Source of the DNA: Tillus elongatus
Lineage: Eukaryota; Arthropoda; Insecta; Coleoptera; Cleridae
Assembly (NCBI GenBank): GCA_964006375.1
Contig: OZ023269.1
Location: forward strand, 7,433,926 to 7,497,925
DNA length: 64,000 nt
Direction: 5' to 3'
Under the pieces are notes generated by a model that saw only the letters and a list, made by a program, of their open reading frames with translations, was not told where the DNA came from and did not search any database. The translations under genes and the position numbers were made by a program. Below are positions 62,334 to 64,000 of this stretch, piece by piece. Position 1 is the first letter of the stretch. Each line of letters starts with the position of its first letter.

Positions 62334-62668
62334 TAGAGATCTGCACGGGTACTGCTCAGAGGAGCTTTCTCCCATAGTTCCTCCACCTGCTGCCCCAAAC
62401 AGATCTACCAGGGGAACATAGCGAATGCACCCTTTTACTGTCTAGGTCACCAGACATAGAATATCTCGTTATGCCCGCTTTTTTGTCCCGAGGACTTCCA
62501 AGTTATGGAATTCCTTGCCGGCACATATTTTTCCTTCTCCTCCGAACCTCCAAATCTTCCAGTTTAGAATTTACAAGATGCCTCTTTCCTCCTTGTCGAC
62601 ACTCACGGTACGATAGTATTTAGGCTGTAAGCTCTCGTGGTGTGTTGTTGAAAATATATTAAAAAAAA
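61152..62668 (+). pseudogene. Non-LTR retrotransposon copy F (RT to 3' end, most damaged)
   Basis: It starts at aaggcatattccctagtaac and carries recognisable RT motifs (SNYRPSSLLSVVSKV, a motif A in which AFDQVWH is replaced by a VKNVWH-like reading, motif B with Gln-Ser for Gln-Gly, and YADAS for YADDS). RT catalysis would be lost twice over. There are several stops (for example near 61428, 61743, 61875 and 62107). A (CT)n expansion at 62268-62329 shifts the frame. The 3' UTR with ggctgtaagc and an A-rich tail is present. Confidence 0.88.
62268..62329. repeat. (CT)31 microsatellite expanded inside retrotransposon coding sequence
   Basis: Other copies read gacctctctctcttttatag here, about five CT units encoding Leu-Ser-Leu. 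Copy F has about 31 units, a gain of roughly 52 bases, which shifts the frame before the conserved FYRYLHGHC block. Confidence 0.92.
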
Positions 62669-63037
62669 GAAGTTTATTAAAAACAAATATCGCAATCGAC
62701 TTACAGATGAAGTGAGTAAATGTATTCGAATGGCTGTATCAAACTATACTGCAAACATTAAAAAAATTATCGATGAGTCCGAGCGTGACCCTCCGCATTG
62801 AAGATACATTTTTTATCTGCTCATGTTTTTGTTTAAAATAGTGCGTTCTTTCTTTGTTATTCTTATTCACTTTCATTACATTGCATGTGACATGCCATTG
62901 TGCCTGTATACAAATTTCGTTTCGTGTTCAAACAGCTACGATTGATAGTTATGGATGTAGTTGTGTCGTATGTATTATTAATATTAGTTATTCTCTTATT
63001 GGTTTATTATAAGTATGGATTTGTTAACTAATAACAT
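62669..63037. other. No gene recognised
   Basis: AT-rich; no shared repeat or motif. Confidence 0.4.
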
Positions 63038-63369
63038 CGCTCTATTTCCGCGACTATGGCCAACCACCGACGCCAGGGAGCAGTTTCACCTTTTCCAACT
63101 GCCCTGGAAAATTTGCTGAAACCCTGCCTTCCTGTAAGGAGCGTACGGATATTTAACGTGGCCATGTTCGCATGTACACGGGACCGGCCGCTTTACGTCT
63201 CCTCCAAAAGGCGAAACGTGCAGCCATTCAATTTCCTCAAATCTAATGCAGCAATGATTGATGTTAATTGTACAGTGTGTACTGAAAAAGTGAAAGGAGA
63301 ACCCTGGGATCGAACGCAGTACCCTTCGGTTCCGAGGCACACGTTCTTAGCATTGAACCACCGAGGCCC
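63038..63369 (-). mobile_element. tRNA-derived SINE, copy 5 (minus strand)
   Basis: In reverse it reads cctcggtggttcaatgctaa, B-box ctgcgttcgatcccag, gacgtaaagcggccggtccc, ggtgaaactgctccctggcg and catagtcgcggaaatag. It lacks the final gacgttaaagaaa tail of copies 1 and 3 and has a ~10-base insertion before ggtgaaactgc. Confidence 0.82.
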
Positions 63370-64000
63370 TTAGTTAATAAGTAAAATAAATATATGTATA
63401 TCGAATACAACTGTGCATTATTTTACTTAGGTTGGCTCACGTCGCTTACGACTAGGTAGCTCACTGTTTATTCCAAAATGATTAAAGTAGCTCAATACAT
63501 AGCAAAGGTTGGAGACCACTGCTTTATAAGTACATTCGTTTGCGGACTGTCATGAGGTCGATACTCAATAAAAATGAGCGATCGCTAGGCCCAAATTAGT
63601 CAAAGGGGATTACTATCTAGTAGTGTCTAATTCTTATACTATGGTGATTTTATGTAACAATTCTGTTTTATCTGCAACATCTGATCTCTTGTTAATCTTG
63701 ATGCTCAGAGAAAACATTTTTCTTGTCCGTGTTATATTGTTTCGATTTATCTAGTAAATATAGAATATTCCGGAGCTGGATTATACCCAGATTTATTTGA
63801 ACGTACCCTATTCCCTTGCTTATGATATAATAAGGGCAGCGTTTACTAAAATTTACATTAAGCTCTTTGGCGTCATTTTAATCCTCTGTTTGATAACTTC
63901 CTTAGTTTCAAGGATCAATATTTAACTACCAGTAAATAGTAAGATAGATGTCCAAAGACTTGTTGTTCAAAGTTTAATGCGTAGGCCTTTGTTGTATCTG
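63370..64000. other. No gene recognised
   Basis: No coding frame, repeat or RNA motif was seen up to the right edge. Confidence 0.4.

Noticed and set aside
62183..62398. Minus-strand frame with an Arg-Glu run
   Set aside because: It is the reverse reading of the (CT)n expansion in retrotransposon copy F.

Overview
This is eukaryotic DNA, very probably from an arthropod. It is AT-rich, has no operon-like spacing, and I could not recognise a single intact host gene. What can be read is almost entirely fossil transposable elements: R1-like, CR1/L2/Jockey-group and other non-LTR retrotransposons, Penelope-like elements with GIY-YIG endonucleases, Tc1/mariner-superfamily transposases with an N-terminal helix-turn-helix of the type common in insect genomes, and tRNA-derived SINEs. 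The arthropod assignment is an inference from this mixture. No complete uninterrupted element was found.

Layout. 1-1640: degenerate R1-like RT/RNase H. 3107-5235: the best copy (A) of a non-LTR family that recurs five more times (B 19300-20850, C 41925-42565, D 50728-52525, E 55632-57135, F 61152-62668). 5525-7630: a Penelope-like element folded into an inverted repeat with ~590-bp arms; a second Penelope-like fragment lies at 28713-29793. Both carry candidate hammerhead ribozymes. 7897-8830: a quasi-palindromic cluster of one repeat. 9140-48060 and 54033-54124: more than twenty pieces of one repeat family, called X here, which holds a long (TA)n tract at a fixed internal position. 31690-32260: a ~120-bp tandem repeat. 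38222-39190: an APE endonuclease fossil. 45602-47531: a Tc/mariner-type transposon with ~335-bp terminal inverted repeats, inserted in the TA tract of an X copy. Five further fossils related to it lie at 10359, 25982, 48537, 54124 and 60600. 58294-60301: a different transposon with ~430-bp inverted ends and a GCDT/Cys-rich protein. Five copies of one SINE lie at 10657, 25469, 28151, 40853 and 63038.

Family X has recognisable modules. L is a ~40-bp end with the core CGCAGCAAGTGCGTTATGG. I is a 300-360 bp module with L at both ends in inverted orientation. C is a 300-900 bp core. Then comes (TA)n of 50-115 bp. R is a ~140-bp end finishing in a hairpin, TTAGTGAA...TTCACTAA. Short copies are L-C-TA-R and long copies are I-C-TA-R. 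No protein is encoded, so it is non-autonomous. Its class (TIR element, or Helitron/Helentron-like) is unresolved.

There is no functional gene network here. The interest lies in the nesting of elements, the inverted structures, the ribozyme motifs and the repeated association of TA tracts with one element family. All names rest on reading translated motifs and aligning repeats by eye; no database search was run.
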